DNA of 29,972 nt from Collinsella aerofaciens (GTDB taxonomy: Bacteria; Actinomycetota; Coriobacteriia; Coriobacteriales; Coriobacteriaceae). A program made the position numbers and the translations under genes. Location: assembly GCA_014846205.1 (NCBI GenBank), contig RKAY01000055.1:1-29972 (forward strand), read 5' to 3'. The notes beneath the pieces were generated by a model. That model saw only the letters and a list, made by a program, of their open reading frames with translations, ran no database searches and was not told where the DNA came from. Below, piece after piece: positions 1 through 8,548 of this stretch (positions within the stretch are counted from its first letter, which is position 1; every line of letters starts with the position of its first letter).

Positions 1-148
1 CCACCATCAAGAGCCACCACAACCTGATCCCGTTCCCCGAGGGCGTGCACTTCGACCTCGTCCTTAAAGAAGTGGTCGAGCGGCTCGATGAGGTCGAAGT
101 GCACGCCCTCGGGGAACGGGATCAGGTTGTGGTGGCTCTTGATGGTGG
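1..148. repeat. 59-bp perfect inverted repeat (fold-back) at the window edge
   Basis: Bases 1-59 are the exact reverse complement of bases 90-148, with a 30-base spacer. Both arms are guaA coding sequence. The join falls at the hexamer GAGGTC, which occurs both at the expected guaA continuation (KDEV) and on the opposite strand of the upstream part. This is what a template-switch chimera or a mis-assembled contig end looks like; a real inversion is less likely because it would destroy guaA. Confidence 0.9.
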
Positions 149-1193
149 CCGTCTTGCCGCCCGTCTTGCGAGCGCCGGACTCGATGATGTCGGGGTAGAT
201 GGTGCCCTGAGCCAGGTACTTGACCGGCTTGCCATCGGTCTCGAGCTGCTGCGCCACGGCGAAGAACTCTTTCCAGAACTGCGTACCGATGATGCGGCGC
301 TTCTCCTCGGGTTCGGTCACGCCGGCCAGAAGCTCGGCATAGCGGTCCTCGGCGTGGACGTGGATAAAGTCGACGTCAAACTGTTTGGTGAAGACCTCCT
401 CCACCTGCTCGGGCTCGCCCTTGCGCAGCAGGCCGTGGTTGATGAACACGCAGGTCATCTGCTTGCCCACGGCGCGGGCGCCCAGCGCAGCCACGACGGA
501 GGAGTCAACGCCGCCGGACAGGGCCAGAATCACGCGGTCGTCGCCGACCTTCTCGCGGAACTCGGCCGTCATGGTCTCGACCAGGTTGTCCATGCTCCAG
601 TTGGGCTCCAGGCCGCAGATCTCAAACAGGAAGTTGCTCAGCAGCTGCTGACCGTACTCAGAGTGCTTGACCTCGGGGTGGAACTGCGTGGTGAAAATCT
701 TGCGCTCGACGCACTCCATGGCGGCAACCGGGCACACGTCGGTGCTGGCGGTAACGGTAAAGCCCTCGGGCACCTCGGACACGGCGTCGCGGTGGCTCAT
801 CCACACGGTCTGCTCCATAGGCGTGGAGTTAAAGAGCTTGGCGCCGGCCGTACGCGTGATGGTGGCGCGGCCGTACTCGCCCACCTCGGAGTGGCCGACC
901 TTGCCGCCGAGCGTCACGGCCGTGATCTGATGGCCGTAGCAAAAGCCCAGAACGGGAAGGCCCAGGTCAAAGATGGCGGGGTCGATGGACGGAGCGTCCT
1001 CGGCGTACACGGAGGCCGGGCCGCCGGAAAGGATGAGCGCAGAGGCGTTCATTTCGCGAATCTCGTCGGCCGAGATGTCGCAGGGGACAATCTCGGAATA
1101 CACGTTGAGGTCGCGGACGCGACGGGCAATGAGCTGACCGTACTGCGCACCAAAGTCGAGTACGAGGACCTTTGCGGAAGCCTTTTGATCCAT
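1..1193 (-). CDS. guaA: GMP synthase (glutamine-hydrolysing), 3' end missing
   Basis: Amidates XMP to GMP with glutamine and ATP in the cytoplasm, the last step of guanine nucleotide synthesis. Seen: start MDQKASAKVLVLDFGAQYG at an ATG preceded by GAGGGGGAA; class I glutamine amidotransferase domain with nucleophile Cys85 in GFCYGHQ and His172/Glu174 in FHPEV; ATP-pyrophosphatase P-loop SGGVDSS at 226-232; then the conserved KSHHN region. About 380 authentic residues are present, against roughly 510-525 for the family, so the C-terminal dimerisation domain lies outside the window. Authentic coding ends near base 54-60 (FFKDEV); bases 1-59 read on as an inverted copy of bases 90-148 and do not encode GuaA. 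Divergent from the asparaginase gene. The identity is certain; only the 3' end is doubtful. Confidence 0.96.
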   Translation of the reverse strand, partial: MDQKASAKVLVLDFGAQYGQLIARRVRDLNVYSEIVPCDISADEIREMNASALILSGGPASVYAEDAPSIDPAIFDLGLPVLGFCYGHQITAVTLGGKVGHSEVGEYGRATITRTAGAKLFNSTPMEQTVWMSHRDAVSEVPEGFTVTASTDVCPVAAMECVERKIFTTQFHPEVKHSEYGQQLLSNFLFEICGLEPNWSMDNLVETMTAEFREKVGDDRVILALSGGVDSSVVAALGARAVGKQMTCVFINHGLLRKGEPEQVEEVFTKQFDVDFIHVHAEDRYAELLAGVTEPEEKRRIIGTQFWKEFFAVAQQLETDGKPVKYLAQGTIYPDIIESGARKTGGKTATIKSHHNLIPFPEGVHFDLIEPLDHFFKDEVEVHALGERDQVVVALDG

Positions 1194-1461
1194 GGTTTCC
1201 CCCTCTTGTTGGCGGGGAGCCGGTGCCCACCCGCGCGAATAAACGAAAACAGCTTACATAGTGTACACGTTATATGGGGTTTCTCGTCCCTCGCAGCCAT
1301 CAGCGCACGGCAAACGCACGACCTGGGCCCCTATTTGACAACAATTGAAGTGTTACCAAACGTTACAGATGATGTAATACGTTTGAACATTGGACGCCCT
1401 GTGCCACAATACTGCCGAACGACTCCGCCTCTGCGGCGGCAAATACGATAGGAATACCAGC
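1194..1461. promoter_or_regulatory. Divergent promoter region guaA / asparaginase
   Basis: This 268-bp gap separates two divergent genes, so it must hold promoters for both. Visible elements are an 8-bp palindrome GTGTACAC at 1261-1268 inside an AT-richer patch that could carry the guaA promoter, a TTGACA hexamer at 1335-1340, and closely spaced GTTAC motifs at 1352-1380 with a TTACA/TGTAA inverted pair. No -10 hexamer at ideal spacing was found, so exact promoters are not called. No riboswitch fold was recognised. Confidence 0.4.
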
Positions 1462-2475
1462 ATGAAGCGCATCCTTCTCATCGCCACGGGCGGCACCATC
1501 GCATCGACCGAGGACGGCAACGGCCTCTCCCCCGCCCTGACCGGTGAGGAGCTCGCCCAGAGCGTCCCCGAGATCTCGAGCCTCTGCGAGCTCGACGTCG
1601 TGCAGCCGATGAACATCGACAGCACCAATATGCGCCCCAGTGACTGGATGCGTATCCGCGACGTCATCGTCGAGGGTTATGCCGACCACGACGGCTTCGT
1701 GATTCTGCACGGCACCGACACCATGAGCTACACCGCGGCGGCGCTTTCCTATCTGATTCAGGACAGCCCCAAGCCTATCGTACTCACCGGCTCGCAAAAG
1801 CCCATGGGCAATCCCTTTACTGACGCCAAACTCAATCTGTACCAGAGCCTGCTCTATGCGCTCGACGAGCACTCGCACGATGTCTCGATCGTGTTTGGCG
1901 GCGTAGCCATTGCCGGCACGCGCGCCCGCAAACAGCGCACCATGAGCTTTAACGCGTTCATTAGCGTCAACTATCCACCCATCGCCTATATCCGCAATGA
2001 CCGCATCGTGCGCAACGGGCTTCACGGCACGCATCAGGGCGAAAACCCGGTGCGTTTCTACGACAGCATCGACCCGCGCGTATTTGTACTCAAGCTCACG
2101 CCCGGCGTGAACCCAGGCATTCTGGACGCCCTTGCCGATAGCTACGACGCTGTAATCCTTGAGACCTTTGGCATTGGCGGTATCCCCGAGTTTGGTGAGT
2201 CAGGCGAGTCGTTCCAAGAGGCAATTTTCCGCTGGGTCGATTCGGGCCGCACCGTCGTTATGACCACACAGGTCCCCGAAGAGGGCCTCGACCTGGGTGT
2301 TTACGAGGTCGGCCGTGCTTACGCCGATCATCCGGGCATTCTGCGCGGCGACGACATGACCACCGAGACGCTCGTGGCCAAGACCATGTGGGCGCTCGGC
2401 CAGTCACGCGATGCCGCCGAAATCCAGCGCCTGTTCTACAGCCAAGTCAACCACGACCGCATCCCGATGGCTTAA
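1462..2475 (+). CDS. ansA: L-asparaginase, type I (cytoplasmic-like)
   Basis: Hydrolyses L-asparagine to aspartate and ammonia. The 337-residue protein has the first active-site motif ATGGTIAST at residues 8-16 and the second, HGTDTM, at 83-88, with the catalytic threonines of the family. There is no signal peptide, and the length fits the cytoplasmic AnsA group. The start is taken at MKRILLIATGGT because an AGGAA box sits just upstream; an earlier in-frame ATG at 1390 would add an unconserved leader that overlaps the promoter region. It is transcribed alone, divergent from guaA. The gene symbol rests on family membership; substrate preference cannot be read from the sequence. Confidence 0.92.
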   Translation: MKRILLIATGGTIASTEDGNGLSPALTGEELAQSVPEISSLCELDVVQPMNIDSTNMRPSDWMRIRDVIVEGYADHDGFVILHGTDTMSYTAAALSYLIQDSPKPIVLTGSQKPMGNPFTDAKLNLYQSLLYALDEHSHDVSIVFGGVAIAGTRARKQRTMSFNAFISVNYPPIAYIRNDRIVRNGLHGTHQGENPVRFYDSIDPRVFVLKLTPGVNPGILDALADSYDAVILETFGIGGIPEFGESGESFQEAIFRWVDSGRTVVMTTQVPEEGLDLGVYEVGRAYADHPGILRGDDMTTETLVAKTMWALGQSRDAAEIQRLFYSQVNHDRIPMA

Positions 2476-2497
2476 TTCAGTTGTCGATGGGTATCCC

Positions 2498-2716
2498 CTA
2501 TTCGATACCCTCGAGAAGCTCTGACACCGTCATGCCGAGTGCGGGCGCGATCTTAAATAGAACCTTGAGCGTGAAATTTGCCGTCCCATCTTCGATTCGG
2601 TCGAGGTAGGGTCGGCTGATTCCTGTCGCCACACAAAAATCAACCTTGGAGATACCAAGGTCTCTGCGTGTCTCTTCGACCCGCCTGCCAAGAATCTGTT
2701 CCGCGCGTTCGTCCAT
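2498..2716 (-). CDS. Small XRE-family HTH regulator
   Basis: The 72-residue protein is almost entirely a helix-turn-helix domain of the Cro/CI (XRE) type: GISKVDFCVATGISRPYLDRIEDG forms helices 2-3, followed by a conserved helix ending in LGMTVSELLEGIE. Such minimal HTH proteins act as repressors or antitoxins. It has no good ribosome binding site, which suggests low expression or a near-leaderless transcript. It faces away from the gene at 2793, and a 24-bp perfect palindrome lies 29 bases upstream of its start, so autoregulation is likely (inference). It is convergent with the asparaginase gene. Confidence 0.85.
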   Translation of the reverse strand: MDERAEQILGRRVEETRRDLGISKVDFCVATGISRPYLDRIEDGTANFTLKVLFKIAPALGMTVSELLEGIE

Positions 2717-2745
2717 GCAGACGAGTTTGAAATGGAGCCGAACAT

Positions 2746-2769
2746 AAACGTAAACTATAGTTTACGTTT
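2746..2769. promoter_or_regulatory. 24-bp perfect palindrome, probable operator
   Basis: The half-site is aaacgtaaacta followed immediately by its exact reverse complement, centred between 2757 and 2758. It lies in the short gap between two divergent genes, one of which encodes an HTH protein, and its TATAGT centre can serve as a -10 element on either strand. A perfect 24-bp AT-rich palindrome in an otherwise GC-rich region is unlikely by chance. The bound protein is inferred to be the adjacent XRE protein. Confidence 0.75.
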
Positions 2770-2792
2770 TGCCGAATACACAGGAGTTTTCT

Positions 2793-3182
2793 ATGTCGGG
2801 TTCTTCGGTCCGCGCGTACCGAGCCACGCTTCGCACAAACAGTGCACCGCCCAAGCTCGTCGTCGTTGAAGCAGAATGTCTTTCGCCCGATGAGCGCACA
2901 GCATTTGCATTGCTATCAAGTCGCGTCGCCGCCGTTCTGGTCCCTTGCCCGGCGCAAGGTGAACTTGCCATCCAATGCCAAGCGCATAGCTGCTCGCTCA
3001 ATCAGGCTGCCGTAATCGCAACCAGTCAACGCGGCCTGCCGCTTCTCCTGGAAGCCGGTATCGCGCTCGCCCTTCGCGGCGCCGGATACGAAAACGAGAC
3101 CGCCGCCGACATGGTCTTTAAACCACGATCGAGCGGCGGCCTCGCAGCAGCCATTGAATATGCGTGCAGGCTCGTTGCCTAA
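2793..3182 (+). CDS. Unrecognised 129-residue protein, divergent from the HTH gene
   Basis: I do not recognise this family. The start is the ATG of MSGSSVRAYRATLRT, six bases after AGGAG at 2782-2786; an upstream in-frame TTG lies inside the palindrome and is rejected. The protein is soluble-looking, alanine-rich and has four cysteines (PCPAQ, QCQAHSC, YACRLVA). It has no membrane segment or signal peptide. The C-terminal half (LLLEAGIALALRGAG, GGLAAAIEYA) looks helical. Because it shares its upstream region and the palindrome with an XRE regulator, it is probably the gene that regulator controls. It ends nine bases from the stop of the convergent membrane-protein gene. Confidence 0.75.
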   Translation: MSGSSVRAYRATLRTNSAPPKLVVVEAECLSPDERTAFALLSSRVAAVLVPCPAQGELAIQCQAHSCSLNQAAVIATSQRGLPLLLEAGIALALRGAGYENETAADMVFKPRSSGGLAAAIEYACRLVA

Positions 3183-3191
3183 AAGGACAGG

Positions 3192-3575
3192 CTAAAAACC
3201 AAAGCCAAAGCCCGTTCCGGTAATCGCCGAGTACATAAAGTAAACGTTGATCACGTTGAGGAACACACCCGTGATGCAACCGTTACGCAGGTAGCGCTCG
3301 CACACGATGCGCGCCATGGCGGCGGAGTCATCATTGTTTTTAGCCTGGCGTCCTGCCGTAAAGTACGTCGCCACGCTCAGCAGCAGGTTGAGCACCGGCA
3401 GTGCCAGCAACTCGTAACTCTTGCCCCAGCGCGTCACCTCGCCGGCAGCGTTAAACTTCGTTGCCACCTCGGAACCAATGTTGGGAATTACAAACGCTGC
3501 GACCACCAGCGGAAGCACCGCAAGTACGAGCAGTGCAATACCCATGTAGCCGGCTTTTTTACCATATTTAAACAT
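3192..3575 (-). CDS. DUF1648-type small membrane protein
   Basis: 127 residues with three predicted membrane helices at about 10-30, 54-73 and 98-120. Between the first two is IPNIGSEVATKFNAAGEVTRWGKS, which matches the extracytoplasmic signature of DUF1648 (proline, histidine/lysine-F-N-x-x-G-x-x-x-x-W-G), a domain also found at the N-terminus of SdpI-type immunity proteins. The rest of SdpI is absent, and the function of the short forms is unknown. It begins 11 bases after ychF ends, on the same strand, so it is probably cotranscribed with ychF. The tail is glycine/phenylalanine-rich (TGFGFGF). Confidence 0.75.
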   Translation of the reverse strand: MFKYGKKAGYMGIALLVLAVLPLVVAAFVIPNIGSEVATKFNAAGEVTRWGKSYELLALPVLNLLLSVATYFTAGRQAKNNDDSAAMARIVCERYLRNGCITGVFLNVINVYFMYSAITGTGFGFGF

Positions 3576-3586
3576 GCGCGTCGTCC

Positions 3587-4663
<1,077 letters not shown>

Positions 4664-4777
4664 GACAGCTCCTTTTGGTACAAGCATTTCAAACTGCATA
4701 AGTATAGCGCCGCCGCAGCATCTGGGCGAACCCGGACACAACGGCGGCACGAATGAAGCAGAGATAGGAGTCGCTGA

Positions 4778-6031
4778 CTAGTCCGCGAGTTTTTCCACCT
4801 GGTCGAGCATCTTGTCAAGCTTGGCCTTTGCCTCGGCCTTGACCTTCTGGGCTTCTTCGTGAGCCTTCGCCTTCTGGGCGGCCTTTTCCTCGGCTTCGGG
4901 ATCGACGACGACCAGATTGGACGCGTCATGCTCAACTAACTTGAGCGCATGCTCGGGGCACACCTTGACGCAGGCACCGCAGCCCAAGCAATACGTGGAC
5001 TCCAACGCAAAGCGGCCGCTTCCCACCAAATCGCAGGCGAACGTGGGGCATACATTGACACACTCGCCACACGACGTGCACTTGTCAAAATCACACTCAG
5101 GCGTGCTCACCTGCATGTTCTGGGCAAGCTCGGGGTGGTTTTGCAGCGTCGAGAGCACCAGCTGCCGCCCGTGCGTGAGCGAACGGCGACGCTTGGTCGT
5201 CGTGGTGCCGCACATGGTGTTGAGCGTACGCTCCAATTGAGTAATCTGATGGCGATGGGCTTTGAGCTTCTGCGTCACCGAGGCCAGCGCCGCCGTTGCC
5301 GGGTTGAGCTTTGTCACGGTAAGGCCCGTGGTGCGAGCGATCTTTTCCATGTACTCCTTGCGCTCGTACTCGCGGCGCTTATGGCACTTGAGGCTCTTGG
5401 GATCGACCTCCAGACCCATGCCCGTGCCCGCCCACTCCTCGGCGGTGGCAATGGCCTCGCCCAGGATGTCCTCGCCACCGGTGTTACGGCACTTATCGCA
5501 CACGCCCAGCGGCAGGTACACGCTCACGTTGGGATAATCGGCCAGCACCGAGAACCAGGTCTCGGCCGTAATATCGCCCACACAGGCGACAACAACCTCG
5601 TTCTCGCGCGGCATGCGCTTAAGGGCACGCGTGCAGGTAACGTAGGCGGTCTCGTGGCTCGTAGCCGCCGAGACAATGTCGTCGTAGACGTTTTTGGGTG
5701 CAAGGCGCGGAGAGATGATCGCCTCCGTCGGGCAAGCAGCGGCGCACAGGCCGCACTTACGGCAGCTGTCGAGAATCTCGATAGCATCTTCCTCGATCTC
5801 AATGGCATTCACCGGGCACACGTCCATGCACGCGGTACAGTCGCTCTTCTCGTTCTTGCAAGCCAGGCACGGTATGGTGTTACCGCGCGGGCGCTCCTTG
5901 TAGTCAGCAGGATTCCACTGCGGAGCCGACGGATCGAGTGCATCGGTCACACCGCCAAGCGGGTCTTTAAAAAAATCCAAGCCCTTGCTGATCTCGATAA
6001 TGTCATCAAACAGATCGTGTTCCTGCGCCAT
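4778..6031 (-). CDS. Four-cluster ferredoxin-like 4Fe-4S protein
   Basis: A 417-residue cytoplasmic iron-sulfur protein; its partner enzyme is not identified. There are four 4Fe-4S motifs: C58/C65-x2-C68-x3-C72-P with C55 nearby, C90-C93-C96-C100-P, C318-C321-C324-C328-P and C348-C351-C354-C358-P. The two ferredoxin pairs flank a central domain of about 210 residues with further cysteines (C133, C150, C178, C181, C216, C274). The tail from about residue 378 is a charged alanine/lysine/glutamate coiled coil. Start MAQEHDLFDD follows GGGAGGGG; an upstream in-frame ATG is less well placed. It precedes ychF by 114 bases on the same strand. It may be an electron carrier or scaffold in anaerobic metabolism; this is inference only. 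Confidence 0.8.
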   Translation of the reverse strand: MAQEHDLFDDIIEISKGLDFFKDPLGGVTDALDPSAPQWNPADYKERPRGNTIPCLACKNEKSDCTACMDVCPVNAIEIEEDAIEILDSCRKCGLCAAACPTEAIISPRLAPKNVYDDIVSAATSHETAYVTCTRALKRMPRENEVVVACVGDITAETWFSVLADYPNVSVYLPLGVCDKCRNTGGEDILGEAIATAEEWAGTGMGLEVDPKSLKCHKRREYERKEYMEKIARTTGLTVTKLNPATAALASVTQKLKAHRHQITQLERTLNTMCGTTTTKRRRSLTHGRQLVLSTLQNHPELAQNMQVSTPECDFDKCTSCGECVNVCPTFACDLVGSGRFALESTYCLGCGACVKVCPEHALKLVEHDASNLVVVDPEAEEKAAQKAKAHEEAQKVKAEAKAKLDKMLDQVEKLAD

Positions 6032-6122
6032 GCGCGGCCCCTCCCTGAGCAGTGCAAACAAGCAAGAGATAATGATACGCTATCGGCCCACGCCTCGGGC
6101 AAATTACATGCGGCGCATCTTT

Positions 6123-6151
6123 GCGGCAAATAGCCTACGGGCTATCGCCGC
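6123..6151. other. Hairpin downstream of the first dehydrogenase
   Basis: Arms GCGGCAAATAGCC and GGCTATCGCCGC around a four-base loop TACG form a strong stem with one interior irregularity. It lies between the stop of the dehydrogenase at 6183 and the start of the Fe-S gene at 6031, both on the minus strand. There is no thymine run after it on either strand, so it is an RNA hairpin rather than a clear intrinsic terminator. Confidence 0.5.
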
Positions 6152-6182
6152 CTCGATTGCACAAGGTCAATCAAGCGCCAAG

Positions 6183-7250
6183 CTATGCCTCGCGCATGAG
6201 CTGCACGAGCTTTTGTTTGGTCACCTTGGCCTGCTCGTTGGCCATGTTACGCTCGTTCTTAAAAGTTGCGTCCGCAACACTCTGCAGGTCGGCATCGGAA
6301 ATCTCGCCAAGACCCAGATCCTCGAGCGTCGTCGGCAGACCAACGCGCTGGCAAAACTCGAGCACCTGATCAAGCTCGGGCGCACGCTCCAGGCGCAGCT
6401 GCACCACCAGGCCAAATGCCACGGCCTCACCATGCATGGCCTTGCACTCGGGCAGAATCGTCAGACCGTTGGCGATGGCATGCGCCAACGCCAAGCCACC
6501 GCTCTCAAAGCCGACGCCCGAGAGCAGAATATTGCACTCGATCAGGCGCTCAACCGCCGGCGATGTACGGCCCTTTTTGAGATCGCGCTTGGCAGCGACA
6601 CCGCACTCCATAAGCGTGTCGTAGCAGGCACGAGCCGCAACCAGGGCCAAGTGCCCCGGCGCGCCACCGTGCTCGTTGGCGCCGTGCGCCGCGGCGCACG
6701 AACGCGCCTCGAAGTACGTTGCCAGCGCATCGCCCATACCAGCGACCGTCATACGCAGCGGGGCCGCCGCGACCACGTTGGTATCGACCACGACCAGATC
6801 TGGATTCTTCTCGAGCATCAGGTAGCGGTCGAACGACCCATCCTCGTGATACAGCACCGAAATCGCGCTGCACGGACCGTCCATCGAAGCCGCCGTGGGG
6901 CATACGCACAACGGCAGTTCGGCATAAAACGCTACTGCCTTGGCGATGTCGAGCATCTTGCCACCACCGATACCCACCACCATGTCGCAATACTCGGCCC
7001 GGGCTTCCTTGGCCATTTCGACAACGGCATCTTCCGTACACGGACCGTTGTAAATCTTAAAGAACGGCTCGCTTAGATCTTCATCCAGAAATCCATCGAC
7101 GACCTGCCTGCACAGCCGATCCTCGGTGCCCTGGTCAAACAAGACATAGGCAGCGCAGCCCAACCATGACAAATACCTGCCCTGACGCGAAAGTTCGCCC
7201 GGCCCCTGAACATATCGGCCGGGACCGCCATAAACCATGGGAAGCGCCAT
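6183..7250 (-). CDS. GldA-like iron/zinc-containing polyol dehydrogenase (paralogue 1)
   Basis: A 355-residue member of the glycerol dehydrogenase branch of the iron-containing alcohol dehydrogenases: NAD-dependent interconversion of a polyol or hydroxyketone. Seen: nucleotide-binding VVGIGGGKMLDIAKAVA at 91-107, and the metal ligands of the family as Asp174 (GMGDALATYFEA), His257 (ALAHAIANGL) and His273 (AMHGEAVAFG). It is a clear paralogue of the next gene (same motifs, alignable throughout), but shorter at the C-terminus and with different residues around the substrate pocket. The real substrate may therefore not be glycerol. Weak ribosome binding site. It follows paralogue 2 on the same strand but is separated by that gene's terminator. 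Confidence 0.85.
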   Translation of the reverse strand: MALPMVYGGPGRYVQGPGELSRQGRYLSWLGCAAYVLFDQGTEDRLCRQVVDGFLDEDLSEPFFKIYNGPCTEDAVVEMAKEARAEYCDMVVGIGGGKMLDIAKAVAFYAELPLCVCPTAASMDGPCSAISVLYHEDGSFDRYLMLEKNPDLVVVDTNVVAAAPLRMTVAGMGDALATYFEARSCAAAHGANEHGGAPGHLALVAARACYDTLMECGVAAKRDLKKGRTSPAVERLIECNILLSGVGFESGGLALAHAIANGLTILPECKAMHGEAVAFGLVVQLRLERAPELDQVLEFCQRVGLPTTLEDLGLGEISDADLQSVADATFKNERNMANEQAKVTKQKLVQLMREA

Positions 7251-7280
7251 ACGAGAATCCGCCCTTCATCAAACAACGAT

Positions 7281-7311
7281 TGGTGCAAAGTAACCTGACC
7301 CCTTTGCACCA
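7281..7311. repeat. Perfect 10-bp-stem hairpin with 11-base loop
   Basis: TGGTGCAAAG at 7281-7290 and CTTTGCACCA at 7302-7311 are exact complements around an 11-base loop. On the minus strand it lies between the gldA terminator and the start of paralogue 1, so it could be a 5' leader structure. The arm-plus-loop plan (CAAAG, 11-base loop, CTTTG) is also seen in the hairpin at 14621-14653. Confidence 0.6.
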
Positions 7312-7315
7312 TAGC

Positions 7316-7347
7316 AAAAAGGGCAAAGCCATCTTCCGGCTTTGCCC
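7316..7347 (-). terminator. Intrinsic terminator of gldA
   Basis: Read on the minus strand, a perfect 10-bp stem GGGCAAAGCC / GGCTTTGCCC with a seven-base loop is followed directly by TTTTTG. It sits 15 bases after the stop of the gene at 7363-8463. Confidence 0.9.
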
Positions 7348-7362
7348 CTTCCTTACCTTAGT

Positions 7363-8463
7363 TTACTCATCCATAAGGTAGTAGTGACCCAGTGCGTCGG
7401 CACCCAGAATGGCGTTTGCGACCATCTCGGGCGTCACCTCAAACGGCATGTTGCACATGGTGTCATCGGGCGCGCAAGCGGCCTCGGCAACAATCATGGC
7501 CTGCTCGCGCGTAAGCTCGGCAACGCCAAGCTCCTTCATCGTGACCGGCAGGCCCAGCTCAATGCAGAAGCCCAAGACTTCCTCGAGTTTCTCAGTCGGA
7601 GCATCCTCGAGCACCAGTTGGACGATAGTGCCAAAGGCGACCTTCTCGCCGTGATACATGCCGTGGCACTCGGGCAGCATCGTCAGGCCATTGTGGATGG
7701 CATGAGCAGCAGCAAGGCCCGAGCTCTCAAAGCCAATGCCCGAAAGCAGCGTATTGGCCTCGATGATATGCTCGACGGCAGGCGTGAGCGCACCCTTTTC
7801 CAGCGCGACCTTGGCCTTGACGCCATCGGCCATAAGCGTCTCGTAGCAGAGCTTGGCGAGCGCCAGGCCGGCCATGCCGCCCTTACCGCCGGCGCAAGTG
7901 CCGCCGTCGGCATCGTGCGTCGCCTGGGCCTCAAAGTAGGTCGCGAGCGCATCGCCCATACCGGAAACCGTCAGGCGCACCGGGCTCGCCGCGATAACCG
8001 TCGTATCCATCAGGACAATGTTGGGGTTTGCCTTAAGGAAGAGATATTTATCGAACTGGCCGTCGTCGGTGTAGAGCACCGAAAGCGCCGAGCACGGTGC
8101 ATCGGTCGAGGCGATGGTGGGGCAAATGATAACCGGGGACTCCAGGTAATAGGCGACGGCCTTCGCGGTGTCGAGGATCTTGCCGCCACCGACGCCGACG
8201 ATGATGTCGCAACCGTTGTCGCGAGCGAGCGCGACCAGACGATCGACCTCGCCCTTGGAGCACTCGCCGTTAAAGTCCTCAAACAGCAGCTCGGCCTTAG
8301 CCTCGGCAAAACCGCCCTCGATCTTGGCGCCGACGCGCTTCTTGCCCGAAGGCGTCACGATGACGAGGGCCTTAGCGCCGAGCGGCTCGACATAGGAGCC
8401 GAGCTTGGCCAGCTCGTCCGGGCCCTGGATGTACTTGCTAGGGCTATTGAAAATTGCAGCCAT
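7363..8463 (-). CDS. gldA: Glycerol dehydrogenase
   Basis: NAD-dependent oxidation of glycerol to dihydroxyacetone, or the reverse, in the cytoplasm. The 366-residue length and residue numbering fit classical GldA exactly: Asp171 (SGMGDALATYFEAQ), His254 (AAAHAIHNGL) and His271 (GMYHGEKVAFG) are the metal ligands, and IIVGVGGGKILDTAKAVA at 87-104 binds NAD. The start follows a weak ribosome binding region (GAATGGGA). The 85-base gap upstream contains the terminator of the preceding alcohol dehydrogenase, so it must have its own promoter there. With its neighbours it suggests reduced by-product formation during fermentation. Closely related polyol substrates cannot be excluded. Confidence 0.92.
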   Translation of the reverse strand: MAAIFNSPSKYIQGPDELAKLGSYVEPLGAKALVIVTPSGKKRVGAKIEGGFAEAKAELLFEDFNGECSKGEVDRLVALARDNGCDIIVGVGGGKILDTAKAVAYYLESPVIICPTIASTDAPCSALSVLYTDDGQFDKYLFLKANPNIVLMDTTVIAASPVRLTVSGMGDALATYFEAQATHDADGGTCAGGKGGMAGLALAKLCYETLMADGVKAKVALEKGALTPAVEHIIEANTLLSGIGFESSGLAAAHAIHNGLTMLPECHGMYHGEKVAFGTIVQLVLEDAPTEKLEEVLGFCIELGLPVTMKELGVAELTREQAMIVAEAACAPDDTMCNMPFEVTPEMVANAILGADALGHYYLMDE

Positions 8464-8487
8464 TTTTATCCCATTCTCTAATTAATT

Positions 8488-8526
8488 AAAAAGAAAGGGG
8501 CTCCGTACGGATACGTGCGGAGCCCC
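8488..8526 (-). terminator. Intrinsic terminator of the iron alcohol dehydrogenase gene
   Basis: On the minus strand a perfect 9-bp stem GGGGCTCCG / CGGAGCCCC around a 12-base loop is followed by TTTCTTTTTAATTAATT. It begins about 22 bases after the stop at 8549. Confidence 0.88.
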
Positions 8527-8548
8527 TCGTTACGATAACAAGAGTCGA

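Noticed and set aside
45..1451. A 468-codon plus-strand frame across guaA and the promoter region
   Set aside because: It is antisense to guaA and runs through the fold-back and the intergenic region.
2498..3182. Classical toxin-antitoxin operon
   Set aside because: The two genes are divergent rather than cotranscribed and the larger protein matches no toxin family I know; only the regulatory-pair idea is kept.
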